Part shown: one piece after another, positions 41,849-51,059 of the stretch | How positions within the stretch are numbered: the stretch's first letter is position 1 | Layout: the number at the start of each line of letters is the position of its first letter | From: Bradyrhizobium tropiciagri | GTDB taxonomy: Bacteria > Pseudomonadota > Alphaproteobacteria > Rhizobiales > Xanthobacteraceae | NCBI RefSeq assembly: GCF_018130505.1 | Contig: NZ_JAFCKH010000013.1 | Coordinates: 62,001-126,000, forward strand | Length of the DNA: 64,000 nucleotides | Reading direction: 5' to 3' | Notes under the pieces: model-generated | Told to the model about the DNA's origin: nothing | What the model saw: the letters and a program-made list of their open reading frames with translations, nothing else | Database searches by the model: none | Position numbers and translations under genes: made by a program

Positions 41849-42292
41849 TCAGGCTTCCGCGGTCACCCGGCCGATCGCATCGACGATCTTGCCCCAGCCC
41901 GGGGTCATCATGTCGAACGCGTAGCGGTTGCCGGGGAACACGAAGCCGTCGTGCACCATGTGGACCCTGGTGCCACCCTCGACCGGCGTCAGCGTCCAGG
42001 TCACGACCGAGTCGAGTTTCGAGCCGTATTCCGGATTGGTATCGGCGCCGCCCTTCCAGGAATAGCGCAGCAGCCGCGGCGGCTCGCAGTCGAGCACCTC
42101 GCAATGCACGACGCCGTCCCAGTCGCCGATCGGCCGGGTGCGGAAATTGAACTTGTGTCCGACGGTCGGTTCGAAATCATTCGGCATCAGCCATTTCACC
42201 AGCAGCTCGCTCGTGGTCAGCGTTCGCCAGATCTTGTCGGCGGCGTAAGGCAGCACCTTCTCGACGGTGATCGCGTGCGTCTCACTCATCAC
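41849..42292 (-). CDS. SRPBCC/AHSA1-family protein
   Basis: The 147-aa protein has the AHSA1 helix-grip pattern: ITVEKVLPYAADKIWRTLT near the start, SELLVKWLMPNDFEPTVGHKF, and TWTLTPVEGGTRVHMVHDGF. It is thought to bind hydrophobic ligands. It is translated from an ATGA overlap with the ArsR regulator, a well-known pairing in which the ArsR protein controls an SRPBCC partner. Ligand unknown. Confidence 0.88.
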   Translation of the reverse strand: MMSETHAITVEKVLPYAADKIWRTLTTSELLVKWLMPNDFEPTVGHKFNFRTRPIGDWDGVVHCEVLDCEPPRLLRYSWKGGADTNPEYGSKLDSVVTWTLTPVEGGTRVHMVHDGFVFPGNRYAFDMMTPGWGKIVDAIGRVTAEA

Positions 42293-42615
42293 TCACTCTC
42301 CTTCAACAGTTTCTCGAGATTTTCGAAACGCTCCTGCCAGAACGTCTGGTAGTGGCCGAGCCAGTCGATCAGCGGGCCGAGCCCCTTCGGCGCCACGCGG
42401 TAGTGGATGTGCCTGCCCTCGCGGCGCTCGGCGACCAGCCCGGCATCGCGCAATGCGCGCAGATGCTGCGACACCGCAGGCTGCGAGACCTTCGAGCCCT
42501 GCACCAATCCGGTCGCGGCCACCTCGCCTTCCCGCGCGATCCGCTCGAACACCGCGCGGCGCGTCGGGTCCGCGAGGGTCTTCAGGACATTTGTCAGCTG
42601 CACGGCTGCGGTCAT
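42289..42615 (-). CDS. ArsR-family regulator
   Basis: The 108-aa protein has a winged helix (LKTLADPTRRAVFERIAREG, SQPAVSQHLRALRDAGLVAE and RREGRHIHYRVA). No metal-binding cysteine motif is present, so it is probably of the SdpR/SRPBCC-associated type that does not sense metals. The ATG at 42615 lies 7 bases from a perfect 8-4-8 palindrome (42622-42641), implying autoregulation of the two-gene operon. Confidence 0.9.
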   Translation of the reverse strand: MTAAVQLTNVLKTLADPTRRAVFERIAREGEVAATGLVQGSKVSQPAVSQHLRALRDAGLVAERREGRHIHYRVAPKGLGPLIDWLGHYQTFWQERFENLEKLLKESE

Positions 42616-42621
42616 GCCGAT

Positions 42622-42641
42622 ATATAAGTAAACACTTATAT
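42622..42641. promoter_or_regulatory. ArsR operator, 8-4-8 palindrome
   Basis: ATATAAGT (42622-42629) and ACTTATAT (42634-42641) are perfect inverted repeats around AAAC, immediately upstream of the ArsR ATG. This matches the AT-rich operators of ArsR/SdpR repressors in position and symmetry. Confidence 0.8.
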
Positions 42642-42760
42642 GAATGTCAACCCCGTGCGATGCAGGAACGCACCGCCCGCTCCGAAAGTTGATGATCGCG
42701 GTCGCGAGCTTGCCGGAAAAACAGTGCGATAATCGCGGCCGGAATCGCGCGGAGCCGCCA

Positions 42761-43435
42761 ATGATCGCAAAGCTCCTCATGCAGAACACCTTCTTCGTCG
42801 TCGCCATGGGCGCGCTGCTGTTCGCCGCCGCCGGCACGACGGATTGGCCGGGCGCATGGGCCTATCTCATCACCTCCGCGGTACTCGGCCCGGTCTGCGG
42901 GCTGTGGCTCGCCAAGGTCGATCCTGCCCTGCTCGCCGAACGGATGCGGTTCACTGCGCGCGAGGGTCAGCCAACCGAGGACAAATACTTCATGCTGGCG
43001 ATCATGACCCTGATCGTGCTCTGGCTTGTCGTCATGGGGCTCGATCGCAGGTTCACCGGCGCCGGTGCCGGCGTCACCCTGATGGTGCTTGGTCTTGTGC
43101 TCTACCTGATCTCGACCGTGCTGATCCTCTGGGTGTTCCGCACCAACTCCTTCGCCGCGCCGGTCGTGAAGGTGCAGGCCGAGCGCGACCATCAGGTGAT
43201 TTCGACCGGCCCCTACGCGCTGGTCCGCCATCCCATGTACACGAGCATCATGCTGTTCTTCATCGGCGTCCCGCTCTCGCTTGGTTCCTGGTGGGGCCTG
43301 GCGTTCGTGCCGCTGTTCTTTGCGATGTTCGCATTCCGCACGCGGATCGAAGAGCGCACGCTGGTCGCGGGACTGCAAGGCTATGCCGACTACAGGGCGC
43401 GGGTGCGCTATCGCCTCGTGCCGGGACTTTGGTGA
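42761..43435 (+). CDS. Isoprenylcysteine carboxyl methyltransferase-like membrane protein
   Basis: The 224-aa protein has five membrane helices and the PEMT/ICMT catalytic region STGPYALVRHPMYTSIMLFF with RHPxY, followed by EERTLVAGLQGYADYRARVR. Bacterial members methylate unknown small or lipid substrates using S-adenosylmethionine. GGAG lies 6-10 bases before the ATG at 42761. It diverges from the ArsR gene and may share its operator; the GFA-family gene follows after 21 bases. Confidence 0.82.
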   Translation: MIAKLLMQNTFFVVAMGALLFAAAGTTDWPGAWAYLITSAVLGPVCGLWLAKVDPALLAERMRFTAREGQPTEDKYFMLAIMTLIVLWLVVMGLDRRFTGAGAGVTLMVLGLVLYLISTVLILWVFRTNSFAAPVVKVQAERDHQVISTGPYALVRHPMYTSIMLFFIGVPLSLGSWWGLAFVPLFFAMFAFRTRIEERTLVAGLQGYADYRARVRYRLVPGLW

Positions 43436-43456
43436 ACGCGCTGTGGCGAGGTGATC

Positions 43457-43816
43457 ATGGCAGACAGCAAGACCTACACCGGCGGCTGCCATTGCGGTCA
43501 GGTCCGGTTCGAATGCACCACCGACATGGCAATGGTGACGGCCTGCAACTGCTCGATCTGCACCAAGAAGGGGCTGCACTTCGTGTTCATGCCGCCGTCG
43601 AGCTTCCACCTGCGCGCGGGGGCCGAGAACCTGAAGGAATATCTGTTCAACCGCCACGCCATCCACCACCAGCTCTGCGTCGATTGCGGTGTCGACGTCT
43701 TCGCGCGCGGCAAGAAGCCCGACGGCAGCGACATCGTGGCGCTCAACGTCAGCTGCATCGACGGCGTCGACTTGTCGAAGATCGCGATGACACCGGTGGA
43801 CGGGCGGAGCCGATGA
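43457..43816 (+). CDS. GFA-family zinc protein
   Basis: The 119-aa protein has the GFA (glutathione-dependent formaldehyde-activating-like) zinc-binding pattern: GGCHCGQVRFEC, ACNCSICTKKG and LCVDCGVDVFARG. The family is named for Gfa, but most members have unknown activity. The start MADSKTYT (43457) is used; an in-frame GTG lies 6 bases earlier. The ICMT-like gene is 21 bases upstream, so they may be co-expressed. Confidence 0.85.
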   Translation: MADSKTYTGGCHCGQVRFECTTDMAMVTACNCSICTKKGLHFVFMPPSSFHLRAGAENLKEYLFNRHAIHHQLCVDCGVDVFARGKKPDGSDIVALNVSCIDGVDLSKIAMTPVDGRSR

Positions 43817-43822
43817 CACACT

Positions 43823-43913
43823 GTCATTCCGGGGCACGCGAAGCGTGAGCCCGGAATCCCGAGATTGCAGTGCGAGATTCCGGGCTCGATGCTGCGCATC
43901 GCCCCGGAATGAC
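43823..43913. repeat. Palindromic intergenic element, GTCATTCCGGGGC type
   Basis: GTCATTCCGGGGCACGCGAA is balanced by GCGCATCGCCCCGGAATGAC at the right end; GAGCCCGGAATCCCGAGA and GAGATTCCGGGCTC form the inner arms. A relative lies at 52229-52310 inside the flagellar operon. Confidence 0.9.
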
Positions 43914-43918
43914 GACTG

Positions 43919-44626
43919 CTAGATATCCAGCGCCTTGTAGCGCCGGAAAATCCCCTCCTCGTTGAACGGGATCCGCCGCTCGCTGGCGAGATAGGCTTTG
44001 ATGTTCGGCCGCTCGGCGACGCGGTCGCGTAGCGCGATCAGCCGCGGCACGTTCTTCTCGAAAGCCGCCATGCGCTTCGGGAAGGCATAGCGCAGGCCCT
44101 CGACGATCTGGAACAGCGACAGGTCGACGTAGGTGACGCGACGCCCGGTGACGAAAGCGCCGCCATTGGTTCGAACAAGATCCTCGAAATAGCCGAGATA
44201 TTTCGGCACCCGCGAGTCCCAGAACTCCTCGGTGCGTTTCTTCGCCGGCGCCTTCTGGTCCTCGTAGTAGAGCGACGGCCCGAGCGGATGATGGGTGTCG
44301 TGAATCTCCAGCACGAAATCGGCGATCGTGAGCTGCAGTTGGTGCACCCAGAGCTCGCCGCCCTCCGCCTTCGGCGCCAGGCCATGGCGCGCGCCGAGAT
44401 AGAGCAGGATGTTGGCGGTCTGCCCGATCACGAGCTTGCCGGCCTTGAGGAACGGCGGCGCGAATGGCGGCGTGCCCTTGTGTGCCTCCATCATCTTCGT
44501 CATCGCGCCCATGCCGGCCTTGCCGCGCGCCACATCTTCATAGCCGGCACCGGCATCCTCCAGCGCGAGCCTGACATATTCGCCGCGGCCCTGGATCATC
44601 GGCCAGTAGTAAAGCTGATAGCGCAT
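43919..44626 (-). CDS. Glutathione S-transferase family protein
   Basis: The 235-aa protein starts MRYQLYYWPMIQGRGEYVRL, the thioredoxin-like GST N domain. It has a cis-Pro region FAPPFLKAGKLVIGQTANIL and an all-helical C domain (DLVRTNGGAFVTGRRVTYVD, then SLFQIVEGLRYAF). It probably conjugates glutathione to electrophiles, or acts as a GST-like binding protein. It is monocistronic; a repeat lies at its 3' side. Confidence 0.85.
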   Translation of the reverse strand: MRYQLYYWPMIQGRGEYVRLALEDAGAGYEDVARGKAGMGAMTKMMEAHKGTPPFAPPFLKAGKLVIGQTANILLYLGARHGLAPKAEGGELWVHQLQLTIADFVLEIHDTHHPLGPSLYYEDQKAPAKKRTEEFWDSRVPKYLGYFEDLVRTNGGAFVTGRRVTYVDLSLFQIVEGLRYAFPKRMAAFEKNVPRLIALRDRVAERPNIKAYLASERRIPFNEEGIFRRYKALDI

Positions 44627-44780
44627 CCGTTCACCTCCGCGGCGTGCACGCCGCTTGTCATTTCGCTGACATCGTAGCCGTATCGGTGTCGCATCGTCGA
44701 GCGCGCACGGGCTGTCTGTGCGAACCGCGCCGAGGCTGCTAAGGTTCCAAACGTCGAATCCTTCGATGGGGAATCATCTC

Positions 44781-45200
44781 ATGGCCGATAGCAAGAAGAA
44801 GCGGGGCGGCGCCGATCGCGCCTTGATCGCGCTCAGCGAGTCCTACGAGGACGCGTACTGGTCCAAGAAATTCAAGATCACGCCGGCACGGCTGAAGGCC
44901 GTGGTCAAGAAGGTCGGCCATTCCGCCAGGAAGGTCGAGGCCTATCTCAAGGAGCAGAAGCACAAGGCCGCCGACCGCGCGCGGATCGCGATCAGCGAGC
45001 CCTACGAGGTCCGCTACTGGTCGAAGAAGTTCAAGGTGACGCCGGCAAGGCTCAAGGCCGCGGTGGCCGAGGTTGGCCACTCCTCGAAGAAGGTCGGGAC
45101 CTATTTCGCGGCCAAGAAGAAAACCGCGAAGAAGAAGGCGGCCAAGAAGACGGTCAAGAAGACCGTGAAGAAGACGACCAAGCGCAAGAAGGCGGCTTGA
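44781..45200 (+). CDS. Double DUF3606 protein with histone H1-like tail
   Basis: The 139-aa protein contains two copies of a DUF3606-like helical unit: ISLxESYEDAYWSKKFKITP and LKAVVKKVGHSARKVEAYLK, then EPYEVRYWSKKFKVTPARLK with VGHSSKKVGTYF. The 35-residue tail is KK/AK repeats (TAKKKAAKKTVKKTVKKTTK) as in histone H1 and alphaproteobacterial H1-like proteins. Nucleoid binding is likely but not shown. The ATG at 44781 is chosen; an upstream ATG (MGNHL) is also in frame. A hairpin follows the stop. Confidence 0.8.
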   Translation: MADSKKKRGGADRALIALSESYEDAYWSKKFKITPARLKAVVKKVGHSARKVEAYLKEQKHKAADRARIAISEPYEVRYWSKKFKVTPARLKAAVAEVGHSSKKVGTYFAAKKKTAKKKAAKKTVKKTVKKTTKRKKAA

Positions 45201-45209
45201 GCAGTCGCC

Positions 45210-45238
45210 GCAAAACGAACGGCGCCGAGACGGCGCCG
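45210..45238. terminator. Bidirectional-looking hairpin terminator
   Basis: CGGCGCC (45220-45226) and GGCGCCG (45232-45238) form a 7-bp GC stem. Read on the minus strand the stem is followed by GTTCGTTTTG, which fits termination of the lectin-like gene ending at 45272. On the plus strand the following bases are AT-mixed. Confidence 0.6.
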
Positions 45239-45271
45239 CTCAATAATCTTGGGGCTCGATAACCCTGGGAC

Positions 45272-45949
45272 TCAATTCGCCGCGAAGCAGTACATCAGGC
45301 CGTCGCCGCCGGTGCTCTTCAAATCCGCCTGCGAGCAGCCGCCGTCCGGGCCGCGCGACGGATGGGACATGTTCCAGGATTTCGACGGCTCGTCGTCGCG
45401 CAGGCCCTTGCGGTCGAAATGCCCGACCATGGCGGCGCCCTGCGTGCTGCTCGTCCAGTTCTTGCAGGTGCGATCCTCGCCGGCCGCAAACGCGGTGCCG
45501 TCGGCCTGCGAGCCCGTCAGCACGTCGTGGCGGTTCGGCGTGTCGCCGGCGCCGTTGACGACGTCGCCCTTCTCGGACAGTGCGGTCTGTTTGGTGAGAT
45601 TGTTGCCGGCGCTGTGCAGATCGGCGACATCCTTTGCGACCACGACGCCCTTGACGTTCTTCCACGGGCCCTTGCCGATGCGATCGCGCGCGTTCTCCGC
45701 GGGCTTGCCGTCGGCCGCCTGGGTCGACAGATAGGCCTTCCAGGTCTTCGGCGCGCCGAACCCTGCCGCCTGCGCCAAGGTCTGGCAGTGATTGTCGGCG
45801 CCGGCGAGCCCGCCGAGATTGCCACCATTGCCGATGCCGTTGCTGGTGAGGAAGAAGCTGGTGTCGGCGGTCTGCGCCATCGCCGGCGGCGCGGCGATGA
45901 CCGCAATCGCGAGACACGCAGGAACTGCAATCAGAGCCTTGATCTTCAT
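45272..45949 (-). CDS. Secreted DUF1554/lectin-like protein
   Basis: The 225-aa protein has a signal peptide (MKIKALIAVPACLAIAVIAA, cut near AMA) and a C-type-lectin-like domain of the DUF1554 type. It reads SFFLTSNGIGNGGNLGGLAG, DNHCQTLAQAAGFGAPKTWK, and the end MYCFAAN with GGCSQADLKS before it. Paired cysteines are consistent with disulfides. These proteins are surface or periplasmic, and a sugar-binding role is inferred only by fold. The terminator at 45210 ends it. Confidence 0.82.
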   Translation of the reverse strand: MKIKALIAVPACLAIAVIAAPPAMAQTADTSFFLTSNGIGNGGNLGGLAGADNHCQTLAQAAGFGAPKTWKAYLSTQAADGKPAENARDRIGKGPWKNVKGVVVAKDVADLHSAGNNLTKQTALSEKGDVVNGAGDTPNRHDVLTGSQADGTAFAAGEDRTCKNWTSSTQGAAMVGHFDRKGLRDDEPSKSWNMSHPSRGPDGGCSQADLKSTGGDGLMYCFAAN

Positions 45950-46036
45950 GTCGTCCTCCCGATGGTTGTTATAAGTCCGCTGAGATCAACCCGCGGCTTC
46001 GGCGGATATTCCCGCGCCGCGTCACGCCAATGACGC

Positions 46037-46072
46037 CCAAAAACAAAAGCGCCGCGGGGTGAGCCGCGGCGC
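46037..46072 (-). terminator. Terminator of the Tim44-like gene
   Basis: GCGCCGCGG (46049-46057) and CCGCGGCGC (46064-46072) form a 9-bp stem with loop GGTGAG. On the minus strand the hairpin is followed by TTTTGTTTTTGG. It lies 29 bases after the gene's stop. Confidence 0.85.
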
Positions 46073-46100
46073 CTTGCATTTGCTGATGACGGGCAATCGA

Positions 46101-47066
46101 TCAGTTGGTCTGCTGGATCGCCGAAAGTTCCCAATTGCCGCCGCGCTGGCGCACGAAGGTCCAGACCTCCGTGACTTCCTGCGGCTGCTCGCCGCCGCCG
46201 ACCAGACGGCCGGTGCCGCGCTCGAGCATGGTGTCGACCAGCGAGAAGCGCATCGCGACCGTCGCATATTCGCTCTCGCCTTCGCGCCAGGCCTCCGCCA
46301 GGTCGCCCTGCAGCAGCTTCACAGCGGTCACCTTGTTGGTGACGTTGCGCGCCTTGTTCTCCTCGAGGTCCTTCGAGAAGTACGACACCATCTCGGGCGT
46401 CGCGAGCGTGTGCAGCTTCGCGATGTCCTCGTTCGACCATGCGGTCTGGACGTCGCCGAGCAGCCGCTCGAACGCCTCATAGTCGGCGGGCGCGATCTCG
46501 ACCGGCGCGTTGGCGCCGCCCCCGAGGCCAAAGCCGAAGCCGGAACGATAGTTCGGCTGCGGGCCACCGGGGCCGACGTCAGGGCCGCTGGCATAGGCTG
46601 CGGCCGGCGCGTTGCGGCGCTGCCACCACGACATCGCCAGACGGACCACCAGCACGATCAGGCCGATCTGCAGCAGCAGGCCGAGGATCGACGACAGGCC
46701 GCCGAGGCCGGAGAACAGGCCGCCGCCGAACAGCATGCCGAACAGGCCGGCGCCGAGGAAGCCGGCGGCGAGGCCGCCGAGCAGACCACGGCCCATGCCG
46801 CCACGGCCGAACAGGCCGCCGGAATTCGCCGCCGCGGGCGCACCCATGTTGGGGCTGCCGGGCTGGCTGAAGGTACGGTTCATCGGCGCGGCCGTGCCCG
46901 GCGCGGTGTTGGTCGAGGGCGGCGCGGAGAAGGTGCGCGAGCCGCGCGAACCGCCGCCACCGACGCGTGCATCGGCCGCCGAAACGGTCATCACCACGGG
47001 CAGCGCCAGCGCCATCGTGACGGCGATCGCCCGAACCATTCCACGCGTGCGTTGCGAGAATTTCAT
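46101..47066 (-). CDS. Tim44-like domain protein
   Basis: The 321-aa protein has an N-terminal signal or anchor (RAIAVTMALALPVVMTVSAA), a Gly-rich membrane-like region (GGLAAGFLGAGLFGMLFGGG, then a long hydrophobic segment ILGLLLQIGLIVLVVRLAMS) and a C-terminal Tim44-like domain (EAFERLLGDVQTAWSNEDIA, then VVGGGEQPQEVTEVWTFVRQ). Bacterial Tim44-like proteins are membrane proteins of unknown function. GAGGAAACCG precedes the ATG. It is separate from cckA by 187 bases. Confidence 0.85.
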   Translation of the reverse strand: MKFSQRTRGMVRAIAVTMALALPVVMTVSAADARVGGGGSRGSRTFSAPPSTNTAPGTAAPMNRTFSQPGSPNMGAPAAANSGGLFGRGGMGRGLLGGLAAGFLGAGLFGMLFGGGLFSGLGGLSSILGLLLQIGLIVLVVRLAMSWWQRRNAPAAAYASGPDVGPGGPQPNYRSGFGFGLGGGANAPVEIAPADYEAFERLLGDVQTAWSNEDIAKLHTLATPEMVSYFSKDLEENKARNVTNKVTAVKLLQGDLAEAWREGESEYATVAMRFSLVDTMLERGTGRLVGGGEQPQEVTEVWTFVRQRGGNWELSAIQQTN

Positions 47067-47253
47067 ATCGGTTTCCTCAAAGGATTCCCCGCCATGGGGA
47101 AGCGCCCCTAAGATGGGCAGGGCCGGTTAAAAGTGAAGCAGGAAACCGGAACCACGGCTGCGGCCCTCGGTCGCGGAGATGTGACACTATGGTCCTTGTG
47201 GCTGCGACGGCGTGTCCTACGCCTCGATGCGGCCGCAGATTTCGCGGCACGCC

Positions 47254-49845
47254 CTACTTCGCAACCATGGTTTCCTTCACCGCGGCGACCAGCTGGGTCA
47301 GGGTGAACGGCTTCGGCAGGAACGCGAACTGCTGGTTCTCGGGCAGGCTCTTCTCGAAGGCATCTTCGGCATAACCGGAGACGAAGATGATCTTCAGTTC
47401 CGGATTGCGGCCGCGCATTTCCTTGAGCAGCGTCGGCCCGTCCATCTCCGGCATCACGACGTCGGAGACGACGAGATCGACGGCGCCGTCCTTCTCCTCG
47501 AACGCCTCCAGCGCCTCGACGCCGTTGGCAGCCTCGATCACGCTGTAGCCGCGCGAACGCAGGCCGCGGGCATTGAGCGCGCGCAGGCCGTCCTCGTCCT
47601 CGACCAGCAGGATGGTGCCCTGCCCGGTGAGATCGGGCTTCGGCTTGGCGGCTTCAGCCACAGCCACGCTGTCTTTGGCCGCGCCGTTGCCGGCGTGCGC
47701 CTCCGTTGCAGCCTCCTGCTCGGCATGATGCCGCGGCAGGTAGATGCGGAATGTGGTGCCCTCGCCCGGCACTGAATCGACATAGACGAAGCCGCCGGTC
47801 TGCTTGACGATGCCGTAGACCGTGGAGAGGCCGAGGCCGGTGCCCTTGCCGACTTCCTTGGTCGAGAAGAACGGCTCGAAGATCTTGTCGATGATCTCAT
47901 GCGGAATGCCGGTGCCGGTGTCGGAGATCTCGATCTTGACATAGTCCGCCGCCGGCATGCCCTTGTTGGCGAGCTGCGCGGCTTCCTCGGTCGACACGTT
48001 GCCGGTGCGGATGATCAGCTTGCCGCCGTCGGGCATCGCATCGCGCGCGTTGACCGCGAGGTTGACCACCACCTGCTCGAACTGCGAGACGTCAACCTTC
48101 ACCGGCCAGAGGTCGCGGCCGTGCACGAGGTCGAGCTTGACCTTCTCACCGATCAGCCGGCGCAGCAGCATGGTGAGGTCGCTCAATGCATCGCCGAGAT
48201 CGAGCACCTGCGGCCGCAGCGTCTGGCGGCGCGAGAACGCGAGCAGTTGCCGCACCAGCGTCGCGGCGCGGGTCGCGTTCTGCTTGATCTGCATGATGTC
48301 CTGGAACGACGGATCGGTCGGCTTGTGCGCGTTCAGCAGGAAGTCGTTCGCCATCATGATGGCCGAGAGCACGTTGTTGAAATCGTGCGCGATGCCGCCG
48401 GCGAGCTGGCCGACCATCTCCATCTTCTGCGACTGGTTGATCTGGTTCTCCAGCGCGCGCCGCTCGGTGGTCTCGAGCATGTAGACGATCGCGGTCTCGG
48501 CGTCGCGCTCGTCCTTGCCGACGGTGGTGACGAAGAACTGGGCGAAGCGCTCCTTGGCGCCGTCGAGCATCACCTCGACAGGCTGGATGTCGCCCTGCCC
48601 CTCGGCGGCCTGGTTGATCGCGGCGATCAGGAGGCCACGGTCGCGCGGATTGACCGCATGGAAGATCGACTTCGCCGCGCCGCCGTCGCCGTTGAGGCCC
48701 TGTGCCAGCTTGGCGTAGCGGGCATTGGCACCGACCACGTTGCCGCCGCGATCCACGGTCGCGATCGCCATCGGCGTGTGGTCGAAGAAGCGCATGAAGC
48801 GCACCTCCGCCGCGTGCTCCGGATCGGAACGCTCGTCGCGGGCGCGGCTGATCACCAGCGTGCGCGAGGCGCCCGCCGCGCCGTCGGCGCCGAAAGCGAG
48901 CTTGTGATAGAGCCGCACCGGCACGGTCTTGCCGCCGCGCATCCGCAGGTCGATGTCGAACACCTCGGTCTTGACCTCGCCCGGCACCGGCTGGATTCCG
49001 GCCAACAAAGCCGCGCCGTCGCCGGAGACGATGTCGGACAGTTTCAGGCCGCCCGAGCCGATCTCGGCGAGGTCGTAGTCCAGCCAGTTCGCCAGCGTCG
49101 CATTGACATAGCCGATCTCGCCGGCCGGATTGACCGAGAAGAAGCCGCACGGCGCGTGGTCGAGATATTCGATGGCGTGCCGCAGCTCCTGGAACACGTC
49201 CTCCTGGCGCTCGCGGTCGCGAGTGACATCGGCGATCGACCACACCGCATATTTCGCATCCCGCTTGCTCTCGCCGAGCGGACGAACCCGGAGCCGCAGC
49301 CAGCGGCCCTGTCCGTTCTGGCTGCCGTCCGGCCCGGCGATTCGGACCTCCTCCTGCTGCCGCTTGCCCTCGCGCGCGGCCTTGAGCAGGCGGAACACCG
49401 CCTCGGAGACGTCGGGGTTGCCGATGAAGACGCGCTCGACGGGGCGGACCTCCTGCGGCGAGGTTGCACCGGTCAGCGTCAGATAGGCGGCATTGGAATA
49501 CACCACATGGCCGCGCGAATCGGTGACGACCAGCCCCTCCTGGGCGTGATCGGCGATCCGCCCCATCACCGGGTCATCGATGGCGCGGTCGGAGAAACGG
49601 ATGATGCCGGCGGCGAAGGCGAACAGGTTGAACAGCCCGACGGTGGCGAGCAGCGCCAGCACGCCGAGGATATAGGGCTGCGCCTGGCTGCGGCCGATGG
49701 TCATCAGCCAGACCGCCACGGCGACGATGCCGGCCGCGATCAGCAGCACCAAGAGGATGCTGCCGCCCCGCCGCACCGGCCCGTGAGCCACGAATGGCTC
49801 AGTCGCGGAATGATCGTTGCTGTCGGCGGTCATCTGGAGAGACAT
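47254..49845 (-). CDS. cckA: Cell-cycle hybrid histidine kinase CckA
   Basis: The 863-aa protein has two N-terminal membrane helices (about 29-50 and 58-80) and PAS-type sensor domains (starting [20 protein letters not shown]). The HisKA phospho-site is H487 in [17 protein letters not shown], followed by an ATPase domain ([15 protein letters not shown]) and a C-terminal receiver with D795 in [11 protein letters not shown]. This is the layout of CckA, which phosphorylates CtrA and CpdR through ChpT. It lies next to the flagellar operon that carries a CtrA box. Start at 49845, with an alternative at 49833. Confidence 0.93.
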   Translation of the reverse strand: MSLQMTADSNDHSATEPFVAHGPVRRGGSILLVLLIAAGIVAVAVWLMTIGRSQAQPYILGVLALLATVGLFNLFAFAAGIIRFSDRAIDDPVMGRIADHAQEGLVVTDSRGHVVYSNAAYLTLTGATSPQEVRPVERVFIGNPDVSEAVFRLLKAAREGKRQQEEVRIAGPDGSQNGQGRWLRLRVRPLGESKRDAKYAVWSIADVTRDRERQEDVFQELRHAIEYLDHAPCGFFSVNPAGEIGYVNATLANWLDYDLAEIGSGGLKLSDIVSGDGAALLAGIQPVPGEVKTEVFDIDLRMRGGKTVPVRLYHKLAFGADGAAGASRTLVISRARDERSDPEHAAEVRFMRFFDHTPMAIATVDRGGNVVGANARYAKLAQGLNGDGGAAKSIFHAVNPRDRGLLIAAINQAAEGQGDIQPVEVMLDGAKERFAQFFVTTVGKDERDAETAIVYMLETTERRALENQINQSQKMEMVGQLAGGIAHDFNNVLSAIMMANDFLLNAHKPTDPSFQDIMQIKQNATRAATLVRQLLAFSRRQTLRPQVLDLGDALSDLTMLLRRLIGEKVKLDLVHGRDLWPVKVDVSQFEQVVVNLAVNARDAMPDGGKLIIRTGNVSTEEAAQLANKGMPAADYVKIEISDTGTGIPHEIIDKIFEPFFSTKEVGKGTGLGLSTVYGIVKQTGGFVYVDSVPGEGTTFRIYLPRHHAEQEAATEAHAGNGAAKDSVAVAEAAKPKPDLTGQGTILLVEDEDGLRALNARGLRSRGYSVIEAANGVEALEAFEEKDGAVDLVVSDVVMPEMDGPTLLKEMRGRNPELKIIFVSGYAEDAFEKSLPENQQFAFLPKPFTLTQLVAAVKETMVAK

Positions 49846-49975
49846 GGCTCGTCTGCATCACGAAGGCGTCCGGTCCGGCCGCCTTGCCCCTGAGTGCCTG
49901 AATCGGACCCGAAAACGCAAGTCCATCAGGCGGCTATTTCGCAAAATACGCGCATTTCAAGCGGATTTCCGGCCC

Positions 49976-51049
49976 TCACTGCCGCATTCCGGACAGCCCC
50001 CGCCGCAGCCGCATCACGTAGCCGATGATTTCGGCGACCGCATGATAGTGCTCGACCGGGATTTCCTGGTCGACCTCGACGGTGGCGTAGAGCGCGCGGG
50101 CCAGCGCCACGTTCTCCACGATCGGGATGTCGTGCGCCTTGGCGAGCTCCCTGATCCGGAAGGCGAGGACGTCGACGCCCTTGGCGACACAGATCGGCGC
50201 CGTCATGCTGCGGTCGTAGGCCAGCGCCACCGAGAAGTGGGTCGGGTTGGTGATGATCACGGAGGCCTTCGGTACCTGCGCCATCATGCGCTTCTTGGCG
50301 CGCTGCACCCGCAGCTGCTTGATCCTGCCCTTGACGTGCGGATCGCCTTCCGACTGCTTGAATTCCTCTTTCATCTCCTGCAGCGACATCTTGTGCCGCT
50401 CGTACCAGGTCCGGTACTGGAAGAAATAGTCGCCGATCGCGACCGCGGCGAGGATCGCCACCACCGCCGCCATCAAGTGCACCGTCATGCTGGTGATGGC
50501 GGGCAACAGCTCGGCCGGATCGACGCGCAGGAACGCTTCCATGCGCATCCGCTCCGGCCACAGCACCACCACCATGACGGCGCCGAGCGCTATCAGCTTG
50601 AACAGGCCCTTCAGGAAGTTCGCTACCGCCTGCTTGCCGAACAGCCGCTTGAGGCCGGCGCCCGGCGAGATCTTGGAGAGCTTCGGCTTGAGCTGCTCGC
50701 CCGACCACACCAGGCGGTGCTGGATCATGTTGCCGGCGATCGCGGCCAGCGCCAGCAGCAGGAACGGCACGCCGACCGCGGCGATCACGGCATAGCCGAT
50801 CGACTGGGTCAGCTGCATCAGGCCCGGGCCGTCGGTGCGGATCATCCAGGAATTGGCGATCAGATTGCGCATCGGCATCATGATGCCGCCGCCGACCGAG
50901 CCGGAGAATGTCGACAGCACCAGCGTGGCGCCGGCGATCACGAACCAGGTGTTGACCTCCTGGCTCTTGGCGACGTCGCCCTTCTCGAGCGCTTCATCGA
51001 GCTTTTTTTGCGTAGGGTCTTCTGTTTTGTCTTCGGTATCGTCAGCCAA
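49976..51049 (-). CDS. flhB: Flagellar export switch protein FlhB
   Basis: The 357-aa protein has four membrane helices and the autocleavage motif N-P-T-H in ITNPTHFSVALAYD, with a cytosolic C domain. FlhB governs the switch from rod/hook to filament export. It is the last gene of the flgB-flhB operon; fliR ends 10 bases upstream of its start. The N terminus DDTEDKTEDPTQKKLDEALE is typical. Confidence 0.97.
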   Translation of the reverse strand: MADDTEDKTEDPTQKKLDEALEKGDVAKSQEVNTWFVIAGATLVLSTFSGSVGGGIMMPMRNLIANSWMIRTDGPGLMQLTQSIGYAVIAAVGVPFLLLALAAIAGNMIQHRLVWSGEQLKPKLSKISPGAGLKRLFGKQAVANFLKGLFKLIALGAVMVVVLWPERMRMEAFLRVDPAELLPAITSMTVHLMAAVVAILAAVAIGDYFFQYRTWYERHKMSLQEMKEEFKQSEGDPHVKGRIKQLRVQRAKKRMMAQVPKASVIITNPTHFSVALAYDRSMTAPICVAKGVDVLAFRIRELAKAHDIPIVENVALARALYATVEVDQEIPVEHYHAVAEIIGYVMRLRRGLSGMRQ

Positions 51050-51059
51050 TTGCTGTCTC

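Noticed and set aside
47899-49893. 664-codon open frame on the plus strand
   Set aside because: It is the complement of cckA, whose kinase and receiver motifs are unambiguous.
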